Assembly: GCF_003337245.1 (NCBI RefSeq)
Contig: NZ_QPJE01000003.1
Location: 62,001 to 126,000 of the forward strand
Origin: Halanaerobium sp. MA284_MarDTE_T2
Lineage (GTDB): Bacteria > Bacillota > Halanaerobiia > Halanaerobiales > Halanaerobiaceae
Direction: 5' to 3'
Length of the DNA stretch: 64,000 nucleotides
The translations under genes and the position numbers were made by a program. The notes beneath the pieces were generated by a model. It saw nothing but the letters and a program-made list of their open reading frames with translations. It made no database searches and was not told the DNA's origin. Positions 25,861 through 34,700 of the stretch are shown here, in pieces. Each line of letters opens with the position of its first letter. The first letter of the stretch is position 1.

Positions 25861-26610
25861 ATGTTTACAGTAATATACATTTTTATATTTGGACTAATAG
25901 TTGGCAGCTTTTTAAATGTTGTTATTTTTAGATTGCCTGAAGGAAAATCAATTGTAAAACCTCCATCTCACTGCCCTCACTGTAAAACTAAATTAAAAAC
26001 ATTTGATCTAATACCGGTTCTAAGTTATTTGGCAGTAGGTGGGAAGTGTCGTTATTGTGATACTAAAATATCTTTTCAATATCCTTTTGTTGAATTACTG
26101 ACTGGTTTTTTCTTTTTATTTACTTATCTAAAATTAGGTATTTCTGTTGAATTATTTATTATGTTTTTATTGATTTCTGCTCTTATTGTTATTTCTTTTA
26201 TAGACTATAAATATATGATTATTCCAAACTATATTACTTATCCAGGTATTGTGATCGGGTTTTTATCTTCAATTGTATTAGATTATATTAGTATATATGA
26301 TTCACTGCTTGGAATCTTTATTCCTTCATTATTACTTTTACTAGTTGCATTTATTTTCAAAGGTGGTATGGGAATGGGAGATGTTAAGTTAGCGGCAATG
26401 CTTGGTGCATTTTTAGGATTTGAATTTGCTTTAGCTGGTATTTTTGTAGGTTCTTTTTTAGGGTCTATTATTGGATTAACCATGATGGCTTTAGGTATGC
26501 TTGACAGAAAGAGCAGAATTCCTTTTGGTCCATTTATCTGTATTGGAACTGTAATTATTATATTTTTTGGTGATGTATTATTCGACTGGTATTTGTCCTT
26601 GTTTTTCTAG
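25861..26610 (+). CDS. pilD: Prepilin peptidase (A24 family leader peptidase/N-methyltransferase)
   Basis: 249 residues with about eight membrane segments. Residues ~36-75 hold the cytoplasmic zinc motif of two CxxC pairs (CPHCKTKLK, GKCRYCDT). Catalytic Asp residues are in FIDYKYMIIP and the GxGD motif GGMGMGDVKLAAML. It cleaves type IV prepilins at Gly-Phe and methylates the new N-terminus. Its likely substrates are the pilin genes at 41405-43247. Start ATG after AGGTGAG; stands alone, not in the pilus operon. Confidence 0.95.
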   Translation: MFTVIYIFIFGLIVGSFLNVVIFRLPEGKSIVKPPSHCPHCKTKLKTFDLIPVLSYLAVGGKCRYCDTKISFQYPFVELLTGFFFLFTYLKLGISVELFIMFLLISALIVISFIDYKYMIIPNYITYPGIVIGFLSSIVLDYISIYDSLLGIFIPSLLLLLVAFIFKGGMGMGDVKLAAMLGAFLGFEFALAGIFVGSFLGSIIGLTMMALGMLDRKSRIPFGPFICIGTVIIIFFGDVLFDWYLSLFF

Positions 26611-26623
26611 CTGATTACTGGAT

Positions 26624-26752
26624 AACGTCAAAAAAATATGATTGTTATCATAAAACACAAGTAAATAGTAGTGGATTACCTATAAACATGACAATTATGA
26701 TAACTATTAGCATTTTAAAAATTAAAAACATATTAATATCACTTGATGCTTA
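26624..26752. mobile_element. Short nonautonomous copy of the transposon at 31698-34672
   Basis: The left end (ATAACGTCAAA then AATATGAT and GTTATCATAAAA) matches the left end of the transposon at 31698. From 26689 an exact 21-nt stretch beginning TGACAATTATGATAACT matches 34621-34641 in its right end. No transposase lies between, so it looks like an internally deleted (MITE-like) derivative. The right boundary (~26752) is approximate. Confidence 0.65.
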
Positions 26753-26884
26753 AATATATGCTTTTCTTAAGAAACGGCTAAAACTGGGAATTTATTTTTT
26801 AAAAAAAATATTGAAAATTCGAGAATAAAAACACTTAAAGTCTATATTTTTAAAAAACTTAAATCAAATTAATACTCGAAGATT

Positions 26885-26932
26885 AAAAAAGCACTTAGAA
26901 CTTGAAATTAATCAGTTTTTAAGTGCTTTTTT
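26885..26932 (+). terminator. Terminator/attenuator-like hairpin upstream of PTS operon
   Basis: AAAAAAGCACTTA (26885-26897) pairs with TAAGTGCTTTTTT (26920-26932), ending in six T. A second CACTTA (about 26832) could compete for TAAGTG. No gene lies between it and pilD (stop 26610), so it ends either pilD read-through, a small RNA, or a leader. The strong promoter at 26987 lies downstream of it. Confidence 0.7.
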
Positions 26933-26986
26933 GAATAAATAAAGTCTTTTGCCACAATAGGCAGAAAAAAAGTAGTTTATTAACAA

Positions 26987-27016
26987 TTGCTATTTAAGGA
27001 ATCATGTGCGTATAAT
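26987..27016 (+). promoter_or_regulatory. Promoter of the PTS operon
   Basis: TTGCTA (26987-26992) and TATAAT (27011-27016) with an 18-bp spacer, about 47 nt before the EIIA start. Sequence just upstream shows no obvious cre site. Confidence 0.7.
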
Positions 27017-27062
27017 AGAGATAGAAGTTAAGAAAAGCAATCAATTTCGGAGGTGAAAAGAT

Positions 27063-27518
27063 TTGATTTTAGACCTTTTGAAAAAGAAAAATATTGCAGT
27101 AAATATAAAAGCAGATGATTGGGAAGAAGTGGTTGATGAAACTGGGAAACTTTTGTTAGAAGCTGATCAAATTGAAGAGAGATATATAAAAGCAATGAAG
27201 CAGTCAATAATTGATAATGGACCCTATGTAGTTATTGGAAAGGGAATTGCTCTTTTACATGCCAGACCGGAAGATGGAGTTAAAGAAAACTGTCTCAGCT
27301 TAATTACTCTGGCTGAGCCGGTAGAATTTGGAAATAAAAATAATGATCCTGTAAAAATTGCCTTTGCTTTTGGCACAGTGGATAATGAAAAACATGTCAA
27401 AACAATTTCGGAATTATCAGTGGTTTTAATGGAAGAATCTGCAGTGGACAATATTGCAGAAAAGGAAAGTGCAGAAGAAATCTTAAACTATATTGAGGAT
27501 ATTCTGGCACAGCAGTGA
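27063..27518 (+). CDS. PTS EIIA component (fructose/mannitol type, ascorbate-system partner)
   Basis: 151 residues forming one PTS_EIIA type-2 domain. The phosphorylatable His is H66 in ALLHARPEDGV. It accepts phosphate from HPr and passes it to the EIIB encoded next. TTG start with GGAGGTG upstream. The same fold recurs at the C-terminus of the PRD regulator three genes downstream, so the regulator can read the same phosphoryl flow. Confidence 0.92.
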   Translation: MILDLLKKKNIAVNIKADDWEEVVDETGKLLLEADQIEERYIKAMKQSIIDNGPYVVIGKGIALLHARPEDGVKENCLSLITLAEPVEFGNKNNDPVKIAFAFGTVDNEKHVKTISELSVVLMEESAVDNIAEKESAEEILNYIEDILAQQ

Positions 27519-27587
27519 TTTTAATTAAAATAATTTTAAGATTCTTAAATTTATTGATCAATCAACAAAAAATAGGAGGAGAAAAGC

Positions 27588-27857
27588 ATGAGAGTACTAG
27601 CAGTATGTGGAATGGGCCTGGGAAGCAGCCTGGTTTTAAAAATGAATATAGAAAAAATTATGGAGCAGGAAGGTATCGAAGGCTCAGTTGAGGTTAAGGA
27701 TCTTTCATCTATTATGGGGGAACAGGCAGATTACATTTTTGCCAGTGAAGAAATCGGGGAAAAAATTGAGCATCCGGCAGAAGTAATAAGTGTCAAAAAT
27801 ATGACAGATAAAAAAGAGATTAAGGAAAAAGTTCTGGCAGCATACAAAAAACTTTAA
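27588..27857 (+). CDS. PTS EIIB component (lactose/ascorbate type)
   Basis: 89 residues. The phosphocysteine C7 lies in LAVCGMGLGSSLVLKM, typical for ascorbate (UlaB/SgaB)-like EIIB. Carries phosphate from EIIA to the sugar bound in EIIC. ATG start after GGAGGAG. Confidence 0.92.
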   Translation: MRVLAVCGMGLGSSLVLKMNIEKIMEQEGIEGSVEVKDLSSIMGEQADYIFASEEIGEKIEHPAEVISVKNMTDKKEIKEKVLAAYKKL

Positions 27858-27871
27858 GGAGGGAGTAGTTT

Positions 27872-29149
27872 ATGGGTTTTTTAATGTCTTTTATTAATTT
27901 TTTAGTTTATGAAGTTTTAAATCAACCGGCAACTTTAGTTGGTTTAATGGCATTTTTAGGACTGACCTTATTGAAAAAACCATTTTCTAAGATCATGTCA
28001 GGAACTTTAAAGAGTATCTTAGGTTTTGTAATCTTAGGAGCCGGTGCCAATGTATTGATAGGCAGTCTTAATAATTTAGGACCAATGATTCAAGATGCTT
28101 TCAATATTCAAGGGGTTATCCCTACAAATGAGGCAATAGTGGCTCTGGCACAGCAGACACTTGGTACTGAAACTGCTTTGATTATGGCTTTTGGTTTTAT
28201 AGCTAATTTGCTTTTTGCAAGGTTTACTCCATTAAAATATGTATTTCTTACCGGCCACCATATTTTCTTTATGGCAGCCTTATTATCAGCAGTTTTAAGT
28301 ACAGCAGGATTAACTGGAGTACCTTTAATAGCCTCTGGAGCTGTAATTTTAGGTTTTGTAATGGTGCTTTTCCCGGCTCTAGCAGAACCATTTATGAAAA
28401 AAATTACCGGTGGTACTGATGTTGCACTTGGACATTTTGGAACAACTGGCTATGTTGCAGCAGGTCTTGTTGGTAGGCTAGTTGGAGATCCAGAAGACAG
28501 CACTGAAGATATTAAAGTTCCTAAATATTTGAACTTCTTAAAAGAATCAGTTCTTTCTACTATGCTGACTATGATCATTATTTTCTTTATAGTTTCTTTA
28601 ATTGCTGGTCGTGACATTTATTCTCAGTATTCGGGTGGACAGAGTATCTTTATGTTTGCACTGATGCAGGGTATTACTTTTGCAGCAGGTGTTCATATTA
28701 TCTTAACTGGTGTAAGAATGATCATTGGTGAGATTGTTCCTGCCTTCCAGGGTATTGGTGAAAAGTTAGTTCCCGATGCAAAGCCTGCACTGGACTGCCC
28801 GATAACCTTTACCTATGCACCAAATGCGGTAATCATTGGTTTCTTATTCAGCTTTTTAGGTGGGCTTGTCAGCATGTTCTTCCTTGGACCTCTAGGTCTG
28901 GCCTTAATTATTCCCGGCATGGTTCCCCACTTCTTTACCGGAGCAACTGCGGGAGTATTTGGTAATTCCACAGGTGGTAAAAAGGGAGCAATGCTCGGTG
29001 CCTTTGTTAATGGTGTCTTAATCTCATTTTTACCAGCGCTCTTATTACCGGTCTTAGGATCACTTGGTTTTGCAAATACAACCTTTGGTGATGCCGACTT
29101 CGGAGTTGTTGGTATAATAATTGGTTATCTAGCGAAGCTGTTCGCTTAA
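27872..29149 (+). CDS. PTS EIIC permease, UlaA/SgaT family
   Basis: 425 residues with about ten to eleven hydrophobic segments. The family is the ascorbate-type EIIC (UlaA), recognisable from GHHIFFMAALLSAVL, GHFGTTGYVAAGLVGRLVG and GMVPHFFTGATAGVFGN. It transports and phosphorylates L-ascorbate or a related sugar acid or pentose-like substrate; the true substrate is unknown since no ulaD/E/F-type genes are in the window. Start ATG after AAGGAGGGAG. The regulator begins 2 nt after its stop. Confidence 0.9.
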   Translation: MGFLMSFINFLVYEVLNQPATLVGLMAFLGLTLLKKPFSKIMSGTLKSILGFVILGAGANVLIGSLNNLGPMIQDAFNIQGVIPTNEAIVALAQQTLGTETALIMAFGFIANLLFARFTPLKYVFLTGHHIFFMAALLSAVLSTAGLTGVPLIASGAVILGFVMVLFPALAEPFMKKITGGTDVALGHFGTTGYVAAGLVGRLVGDPEDSTEDIKVPKYLNFLKESVLSTMLTMIIIFFIVSLIAGRDIYSQYSGGQSIFMFALMQGITFAAGVHIILTGVRMIIGEIVPAFQGIGEKLVPDAKPALDCPITFTYAPNAVIIGFLFSFLGGLVSMFFLGPLGLALIIPGMVPHFFTGATAGVFGNSTGGKKGAMLGAFVNGVLISFLPALLLPVLGSLGFANTTFGDADFGVVGIIIGYLAKLFA

Positions 29150-29151
29150 AC

Positions 29152-31374
29152 ATGAAAAAAAGTACCAGATTATTTGAGTTATACAAATACCTAGTTGATC
29201 AGAAAGAGCCTGTATCGATACAGGCTCTTTCTGAAATTTTAAAAGTAAGCAGCAGAACAATTCGCTATGACCTGAATGAGATTGAAGATTTGATTCAAAA
29301 ATATGAATTAAAGCTGACTAAAAAACCAAATTTCGGTGTGCTTTTAGAAGGAGAAGCAGAAGAGCAGTTTAAAGTTTTTGCAGAGTTTAATGATTTTTAC
29401 AACAGCCGTCATTTTCGTTCTGCCAAAATGCGTAAATATTTAATTTTGTATAGATTATTTCAAAAGAAAGAACCAATTTTGATTTTTGAACTGGCAGATC
29501 TTTTAGATGTCAGTTCAGCAACGGTCAGCAAGGATTTAGATCAAGTAGAAAAGTGGCTTAATAGAAGAGATCTTGCCTTAATTAGGCGAAGAAATTATGG
29601 AGTACAAATTGAAGGTGCAGAAATTGATATCAGACATGCAATGAAAAGTCTTTTAAATGAATCTTACGAGGCAGGTAATATGATTGAGCTTTTAAATAAG
29701 AGTAATAAAAAAGTGAATTTTAAAAGTCGTCTGGAACATGGTTATAATAAAGAAATTAAAAACCTTTTGGGAGAACTCAACTTAAAAGAAATTGAGTCAG
29801 TTGTAAAAGTGGCAGAAAAAGAGCTTGGTATTCGCTTTACTGATAGTGCTTTTACCGGTCTGATTATTCATATTGCTTTTGCTATTTCAAGACTGCTGGC
29901 AGACCAAGATATAAAAATTGAAACTGAAAGATTAAAGATTATTAAAAAGAAAAAAGAATTTAAGACTGCTGAAAAAATATCTCTTTTACTGGAGGAAAAA
30001 TTTTCTGTTGCAATTCCAGAAGATGAAATTGGATTTATTACTATCCATTTGCTGGGTGCAAAAATGAGAGAAGGAAAGGCTGACAGTGAGTTAAGCGAAA
30101 ATAATCTTGAATACTTAGTAAAAGAAATGATTAAAGTTGTAGAAAAATATTTTTCTACCAGTTTTGCTGGAGATCAGAAACTATATTCAGGTCTTCTTGT
30201 CCACCTGCAGGCAATTGTCAACCGGATCATTTTTAATCTACCAATTCAAAATCCGCTGCTGGAAGATATTAAAGAAAAATACAGCGAGGTTTTTAAGGCT
30301 TCAAAACTGGCAGCGAGGCTGATTCAGAGTGAATTTTATGTTGAAATTAGTGAGGACGAGGTTGGTTATCTAACCATACATTTTGGGGCTGCTCTGGAGA
30401 GAATTAATTTTCAGAAAAAGACAAAGGCAAAGGTGGCAATTGTCTGCTCCAGTGGTGTTGGAACAACCAATCTATTAGAAGTTCGCCTTAAAAATGAGTT
30501 TAAAGCAATTGAAATAATTGACAGCCTATCCAGTCTGGATTTGGAGGACAATGATATTTTAAAAGAAATAGATTTTGTGATTTCTACTATTCCTCTGAGC
30601 CTGGAAGAGATTGATGTGATTAAGGTTAATCCATTTTTAGAGGAAAATGATATTGAAAAAATTAAAGCCTATCTTAAGCAGAGAAAAATGGAATATGGAA
30701 TTTTTTCAGAAGCAAAAAATAAAACCAGGGCAGATAAAATGCCTTTAAATTCTGAGAATATGCTTGCAAAAAATCATAAGATAAAGTCGGAAGAAATTAT
30801 AGATTTACTAAGTCCATTTTTAGACCAGGAGCAGATATCTGCGGCCTTGGAGAAATTAAAGGCATATTTTGCTTCAGAAAAAAGGAGTAAGCAGGCTGAA
30901 AGTCAAGTTGAAAACCAGAAAAAGAATCTTTTAACTCTGCTTAAAAGAGATCAGATTAAAATAATTAAAACTACAGCAGATTGGAAAAAGGCAATTGAGG
31001 AAGCCGGTCGGCTGCTTTTAGACAAAGAGTTCATTAAAGCTCGTTATATTAAAAAAATGATTAGAATTGTAGAAGATAAGGGGCCCTATATTGCAATTGC
31101 TCCCGAAATCTGTCTGGCCCACGCTGGAATAGAAGATGGTGTCAAAGAGTCAGCGATTAGTCTGCTGGTAATTAAAAAAGGAATTAAACTCGGCCATCAA
31201 TTTGACCCAATAAAATTTATTTTTGTGCTGGCACCAATAGATAAAAAATCTCATATGCCGGCACTGACAGATATTATGGAATTTGCAAACAACAGAAAAT
31301 TAATGGATGATCTTTTAGCGGCAGAATCTGAGGGTGCTGCATATAAACTGCTGCAGAATAATTTTAATAAATAA
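29152..31374 (+). CDS. PRD-containing transcriptional activator with EIIB-like and EIIA domains
   Basis: 740 residues. Order: HTH_11 (SIQALSEILKVSSRTIRYDLNEI, ~24-46), a second HTH/Mga-like domain (LDVSSATVSKDLDQVEKW, ~118-136), PRD1 (around GLIIHIAFAISRLL, ~240), PRD2 (LLVHLQAIVNRI, ~345), an EIIB-like domain (VAIVCSSGVGTTN, ~428) and a C-terminal EIIA domain (CLAHAGIEDGV, ~650). This is the MtlR/LicR-type layout in which HPr and EII phosphorylation of the PRDs sets activity. No good Shine-Dalgarno precedes ATG 29152, so translation is probably coupled to EIIC. A 36-bp palindrome lies in its 5' coding region. Confidence 0.92.
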   Translation: MKKSTRLFELYKYLVDQKEPVSIQALSEILKVSSRTIRYDLNEIEDLIQKYELKLTKKPNFGVLLEGEAEEQFKVFAEFNDFYNSRHFRSAKMRKYLILYRLFQKKEPILIFELADLLDVSSATVSKDLDQVEKWLNRRDLALIRRRNYGVQIEGAEIDIRHAMKSLLNESYEAGNMIELLNKSNKKVNFKSRLEHGYNKEIKNLLGELNLKEIESVVKVAEKELGIRFTDSAFTGLIIHIAFAISRLLADQDIKIETERLKIIKKKKEFKTAEKISLLLEEKFSVAIPEDEIGFITIHLLGAKMREGKADSELSENNLEYLVKEMIKVVEKYFSTSFAGDQKLYSGLLVHLQAIVNRIIFNLPIQNPLLEDIKEKYSEVFKASKLAARLIQSEFYVEISEDEVGYLTIHFGAALERINFQKKTKAKVAIVCSSGVGTTNLLEVRLKNEFKAIEIIDSLSSLDLEDNDILKEIDFVISTIPLSLEEIDVIKVNPFLEENDIEKIKAYLKQRKMEYGIFSEAKNKTRADKMPLNSENMLAKNHKIKSEEIIDLLSPFLDQEQISAALEKLKAYFASEKRSKQAESQVENQKKNLLTLLKRDQIKIIKTTADWKKAIEEAGRLLLDKEFIKARYIKKMIRIVEDKGPYIAIAPEICLAHAGIEDGVKESAISLLVIKKGIKLGHQFDPIKFIFVLAPIDKKSHMPALTDIMEFANNRKLMDDLLAAESEGAAYKLLQNNFNK
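29199..29234. repeat. Perfect 36-bp palindrome inside the PRD regulator gene
   Basis: The sequence from TCAGAAAGAGCCTGTATC (29199-29216) is exactly repeated as its reverse complement (29217-29234), with no loop bases. It covers codons for about residues 16-28. It may be an RNA processing or attenuation hairpin, or a DNA operator. Confidence 0.9.
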
Positions 31375-31426
31375 GATAATGTTAAAAATATGGAGATCTT
31401 CAATTAAATCTAGAAAGGATGTTAAA

Positions 31427-31708
31427 ATGACAGTAGAAAAAAATGTTGAAATAACTAATGAAACCGGACTTCATGCCAGACCTGCTTCAAAATTTGTTCA
31501 AAAAGCAGGGACTTTTAAATCTGATGTAACGATTATTTATGGAGAAAAAGAAGTTAATGCCAAAAGTATAATGGGGGTTTTGAGTCTGGGAGTAAGTCAG
31601 GGTAATGAAATAATAATTAAATGTAAAGGTGAAGATGCAGAAACTGCACTGGAAGAACTAGTTAACTTTCTTCATAAACAGATGGCAGAAGAAGATAACG
31701 TCAAATAA
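31427..31708 (+). CDS. ptsH: Phosphocarrier protein HPr
   Basis: 93 residues. The active His is H16 in ETGLHARPASKFV and the regulatory Ser, phosphorylated by HPr kinase in Firmicutes, is S47 in NAKSIMGVLSLGV. ATG 31427 follows AAAGGATG; longer in-frame upstream sequence overlaps the PRD gene and is not HPr-like. It feeds phosphate to the EIIA upstream. The last codons (DNVK, stop) are made from the left end of the transposon that begins at 31698. Whether this is the general HPr or one dedicated to this operon is unknown. Confidence 0.92.
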   Translation: MTVEKNVEITNETGLHARPASKFVQKAGTFKSDVTIIYGEKEVNAKSIMGVLSLGVSQGNEIIIKCKGEDAETALEELVNFLHKQMAEEDNVK

Positions 31709-31896
31709 AATATGATAGTTACCATAAAATGTAAGTAAACAGTAATAGAGCACCACTAATTTTAATTATAATAAAAATTTTCAGAATGTCAAAAGTTTGA
31801 AGATGTAAATAATGCTAAAAAATGGAATCAAATAAATATAGAAATCTAAAAGACTTAAACAGGATTTTCTAAAAGTTATTCAGAAAAAATATCTAG

Positions 31897-32763
31897 TTAC
31901 TTATCAGTTTTGTTGATCCACCTGATAAGTTGAGCCCAGGATTCAATGGGCTGACCTCTTGAATCTTCAACTACTAGAGGAGCTTTGTTATCAAAAGAGC
32001 TATGAGGTTTTATATAGTTAAAATAAAGCTGATATAAAGTTATATGAGCAAGAGCACCATCAAAGGAACTAAAGCTTTTATGACGCTTGTAATGAGCTTT
32101 ATAGGTGCCAAAGAAACGCTCAATGATGTTTTTATAGGGTCTGTAAACTTCATCTGAATTATCATCATCAGTAAAAAGTCCTTTAACCTGTCTGTGATCT
32201 ACATCGGTCTTTAAAAAGGCCTTTGCAGCATGGACAGCAGCTCTATAGATTGGTGCCATATCAGAAACAAGAACAAAATTCTGACCCTGATATTGGTCAA
32301 TAATCCTTTTGAGGATGGTGATTGCACCTTTAGCATCTCGATGTTTTGAGAGATGCTGAGCAATGATACAGCCATTTTTACCATCAATGGCAGTAAAGAG
32401 ATAATGCCAGCTGCCTTTGATTTTGATATATGTTTCGTCAACAGCAACAATACCAGATAAAGGCAGATCAAGGTCATTAATTTTAGGACCCAGTCTGTAG
32501 GCTAAAGAGACAGTCCAGTTCTGGATAGTCTGAGCTGATGGTGAAACATTATAGGCCAGTTTAAGCGCCCTTTTAGTCTGCCTTAAAGAAAGACCAAGAC
32601 CGACATAAAAGTCCATAGCTTTGGAGATTATGAATTGCCCATACTGGGAATAGTCAAGATTAACTGGTTCTTTATCAGGTCTTGAAACTTCAAGGTTTTC
32701 AACATCAAAATCATAAGCTCTATAGCGATATCTTTTGTGTTCGTTTTTCCATTTAGAACAGTC
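31897..32763 (-). pseudogene. Transposase, C-terminal part (IS6-like DDE domain), cut by IS3 insertion
   Basis: This is the 3' portion of a gene whose 5' portion lies at 34018-34515. Joining GAC (34018-34020) to TGT (32760-32758) gives one open frame of 453 residues, of which this part supplies 287. DDE catalytic residues appear in IVAVDETYIKIKGSW, VLVSDMAPIYRA and NIIERFFGTYKAHYK, typical of the IS6/IS240-like domain. As it stands, an internal ATG (32616) could give a 239-residue fragment lacking the zinc ribbons, probably inactive. Confidence 0.85.
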
Positions 32764-32781
32764 TGAGCTTCCCCCATTAAA

Positions 32782-33615
32782 TTAGACACATAGTTTAGAT
32801 AGTTTTCTCTCGTTTTCGTAGTCTTCTGGACTTTTATAATTTAACGTCGAATGCATTCTGATTCTGTTGTAATAAACAGCGATATATTCAAAAATATCCT
32901 GTCTTGCCTGTTTTCTTGTTTTGTAATCTTTTTGATAAATTAATTCTGTTTTTATGGTGGAAAAGAAACTTTCAGCTACTGCATTATCCCAGCAGTCTCC
33001 TTTGCGGCTCATTGAGGACCTCATACCACTTTTCCATAGTTCTTTTTGAAAATCATGACTTGCATATTGGCTGCCTCTATCAGAATGAAAGATCAAACCT
33101 TTTTTAGGATTTCTATTTTTAATTCCCATGTTAAGAGCATCTATAACAAGCTTCCTGGTCATTCTTTTATTAATCGACCAGCCAACTACTTTTCGGGAAT
33201 AAAGATCTATTACAACAGCCAGGTAAAGCCAGCCTTCGGCTGTGGGTATATATGTAATATCTGAAACCCAAACTTTGTTAGGCTTAGATATATCAAAATT
33301 TCTGTTAAGCAAATTTTCTTTTAGGGGCAGGTTGTGATTTGAATCAGTTGTTTTTTTGAATTTCTTTTTCTGAACTGCTTTAAGACCCATTACTTGCATA
33401 AGTCTCACAACTCTTTTTATATTACAAGTGTGGCCTTCTTTCAACAGTTGACGGTGTATTCTAGGGCTTCCATAGCGGCCTTTATGCTGCCAGTATATTT
33501 TAGCTATTTCTAGTTTTAGTTTCTCATTTTCAAGTTCTCTCTGACTGGGTTCTCTATCCAGCCAATCATAGAAAGTAGACCGGGAAACTTCTAATACCTG
33601 GCACATTTTCGTCAC
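32782..33615 (-). CDS. IS3-family transposase OrfB (DDE integrase)
   Basis: 277 residues from the internal ATG. HTH_21 segment ([19 protein letters not shown]) followed by an rve integrase core with [11 protein letters not shown] (first D), [13 protein letters not shown] (second D) and [16 protein letters not shown] (E). The same frame continues upstream ([16 protein letters not shown]) to a run of six A at 33668-33663 within the end of orfA, so the active product is probably an OrfAB fusion made by -1 frameshifting there, as in other IS3 elements. Confidence 0.95.
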   Translation of the reverse strand: MTKMCQVLEVSRSTFYDWLDREPSQRELENEKLKLEIAKIYWQHKGRYGSPRIHRQLLKEGHTCNIKRVVRLMQVMGLKAVQKKKFKKTTDSNHNLPLKENLLNRNFDISKPNKVWVSDITYIPTAEGWLYLAVVIDLYSRKVVGWSINKRMTRKLVIDALNMGIKNRNPKKGLIFHSDRGSQYASHDFQKELWKSGMRSSMSRKGDCWDNAVAESFFSTIKTELIYQKDYKTRKQARQDIFEYIAVYYNRIRMHSTLNYKSPEDYENERKLSKLCV

Positions 33616-33653
33616 AGGAAATTGATTTCTGTGATCCCGGATAAAACCATAGA

Positions 33654-33962
33654 TTACGTCGGTTTTTTCGAAAAGATGCCCACTGCTTTTTTTAATATAT
33701 CACGTTCTAATTTAGTTTCTCTAAGTTCATCTTCAAGGTCTTTTATTTTTTGTTGTTCAGGTGTTAATTTTTGTTTTCCATTACCAGGAAAAGCATGTTT
33801 TCCTTTGTTTCTATATTCTCTGCGCCAGCGGGTTAAATTACTGTAATTTATCCCAAGATCATCAGCAATTTCTTTTACTGTCTTATTTGAATTTATACTG
33901 AGTTCAACAGCATCTTTTTTGAATTCTTCAGTGTAACTTCTTCTTTTTCCCATTTTGGGCAC
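33654..33962 (-). CDS. IS3-family transposase OrfA (HTH protein)
   Basis: 102 residues: HTH_Tnp_1 domain ([14 protein letters not shown] ... [19 protein letters not shown]) followed by a leucine-zipper-like coiled coil ([19 protein letters not shown]). It binds the IS ends and, fused to OrfB by frameshift at the six-A run, forms the transposase. AGGAGGTG precedes the ATG. Confidence 0.93.
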   Translation of the reverse strand: MPKMGKRRSYTEEFKKDAVELSINSNKTVKEIADDLGINYSNLTRWRREYRNKGKHAFPGNGKQKLTPEQQKIKDLEDELRETKLERDILKKAVGIFSKKPT

Positions 33963-34017
33963 CTCCTGAGTTTATTATATATCTTAACTCAGTGTCTTAC
34001 AAATTGGGGGAGGGTCA

Positions 34018-34515
34018 GTCATCATTGCGGCACTTATACTTGGTAAAATTCTTGCGTTCTTTCTCTTTAGAGAGAGCATAGCCGCAAAAAGGGCAGCGAT
34101 AGGTAGGATGATTTTTAGGTTGCTCAGGCTTTTCAGGAGCCCATTGATGATCACAGACTTTGCACTGGAACTTCTGGTAACCATCTTTATCATGGCCAAA
34201 GCTGTAGAGATATTCTTTGGGAGCTCCACATTTAGAGCACTTTTCAACATCTACAGTTAGAGGTTTGCGGCGATTAACAGCTTTAATAGGTTCACCATTT
34301 TCTTTAGCTTCAGCTAGAATTTCCTGATAATCAGGATTATTATACTCGATATCAGGCAGTGGATCATCAAAACTGTTAAATTTAGTATAATTGTCATCAA
34401 GTTTTTCTTTAGGTTCAAAATCCACGTGAAAGAGTCTGGAGAAAAAGAGATAGACCAAAAGAACAAAATTCATAAGAGGTTTAAGCAGGAAATTAGGTAA
34501 ATTTCGAGAAAACAT
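34018..34515 (-). pseudogene. Transposase, N-terminal part with two zinc ribbons, cut by IS3 insertion
   Basis: 166 residues before the insertion supplies a TGA stop. A hydrophobic N-terminus (~8-28) is followed by a zinc ribbon (CSKCGAPKEY ... CKVCDHQW) and the beginning of a second (RCPFCGYAL ... YKCRNDD). The missing partner Cys of that second ribbon is the first codon of the fragment at 31897-32763, which proves the split. AAGGAAGGG precedes ATG 34515. Confidence 0.85.
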
Positions 34516-34700
34516 AACTTAGGATCCCTTCCTTTCTGGGTGTAGTAAGTTGTGGTTCTCTTAATTACTATTTACGAGCTCAGGGGGAGGGATTCCTGCA
34601 TTTTATACAGATTCCTAACCTGACAATTATGATAACTATTAATATTTTTAAAAAAGCTATTAGATTTGACGTAATGCAGAAGAATAGAGGAGGGAAATAA

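Larger units (their letters stand above)
32764..34017 (-). mobile_element. IS3-family insertion sequence (1254 bp, intact)
   Basis: The element is bounded by 25-bp imperfect inverted repeats (TGAGCTTCCCCC... left, ...GGGGGAGGGTCA right; about 18 of 25 positions match) and flanked by the 3-bp direct repeat GTC (32761-32763 and 34018-34020). It encodes overlapping-type orfA and orfB on the minus strand, both open. It sits in the transposase gene of the outer element between the codons for Asp and Cys of a zinc knuckle. Length, TG...CA ends and short duplication are all normal for IS3 elements. Confidence 0.93.
31698..34672. mobile_element. Transposon with IS6-like DDE transposase, interrupted by an IS3-family element
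   Basis: The ends ACGTCAAAT (31698-31706) and ATTTGACGT (34664-34672) are inverted. Further in, ATAGTTACCATAA and TTATGATAACTAT are also inverted, and so are GTAAACAGTAAT near 31735 and the complementary ATTACTATTTAC near 34564. It carries one transposase gene on the minus strand, split by IS3-family DNA at 32764-34017. Without that insert the element is about 1.7 kb. Exact ends are inferred; no clear target duplication is seen outside the repeats. Confidence 0.65.

Noticed and set aside
31334-31426. N-terminal extension of HPr upstream of 31427
   Set aside because: It overlaps the PRD gene in another frame, has no ribosome site, and HPr family length and motifs begin at 31427.
31698-34672. 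Direct target duplication around the outer transposon
   Set aside because: Flanks contain similar GCAGAAGAA words (near 31685 and 34676) but they are not adjacent to the inverted ends in matching positions, so I do not call them a duplication.
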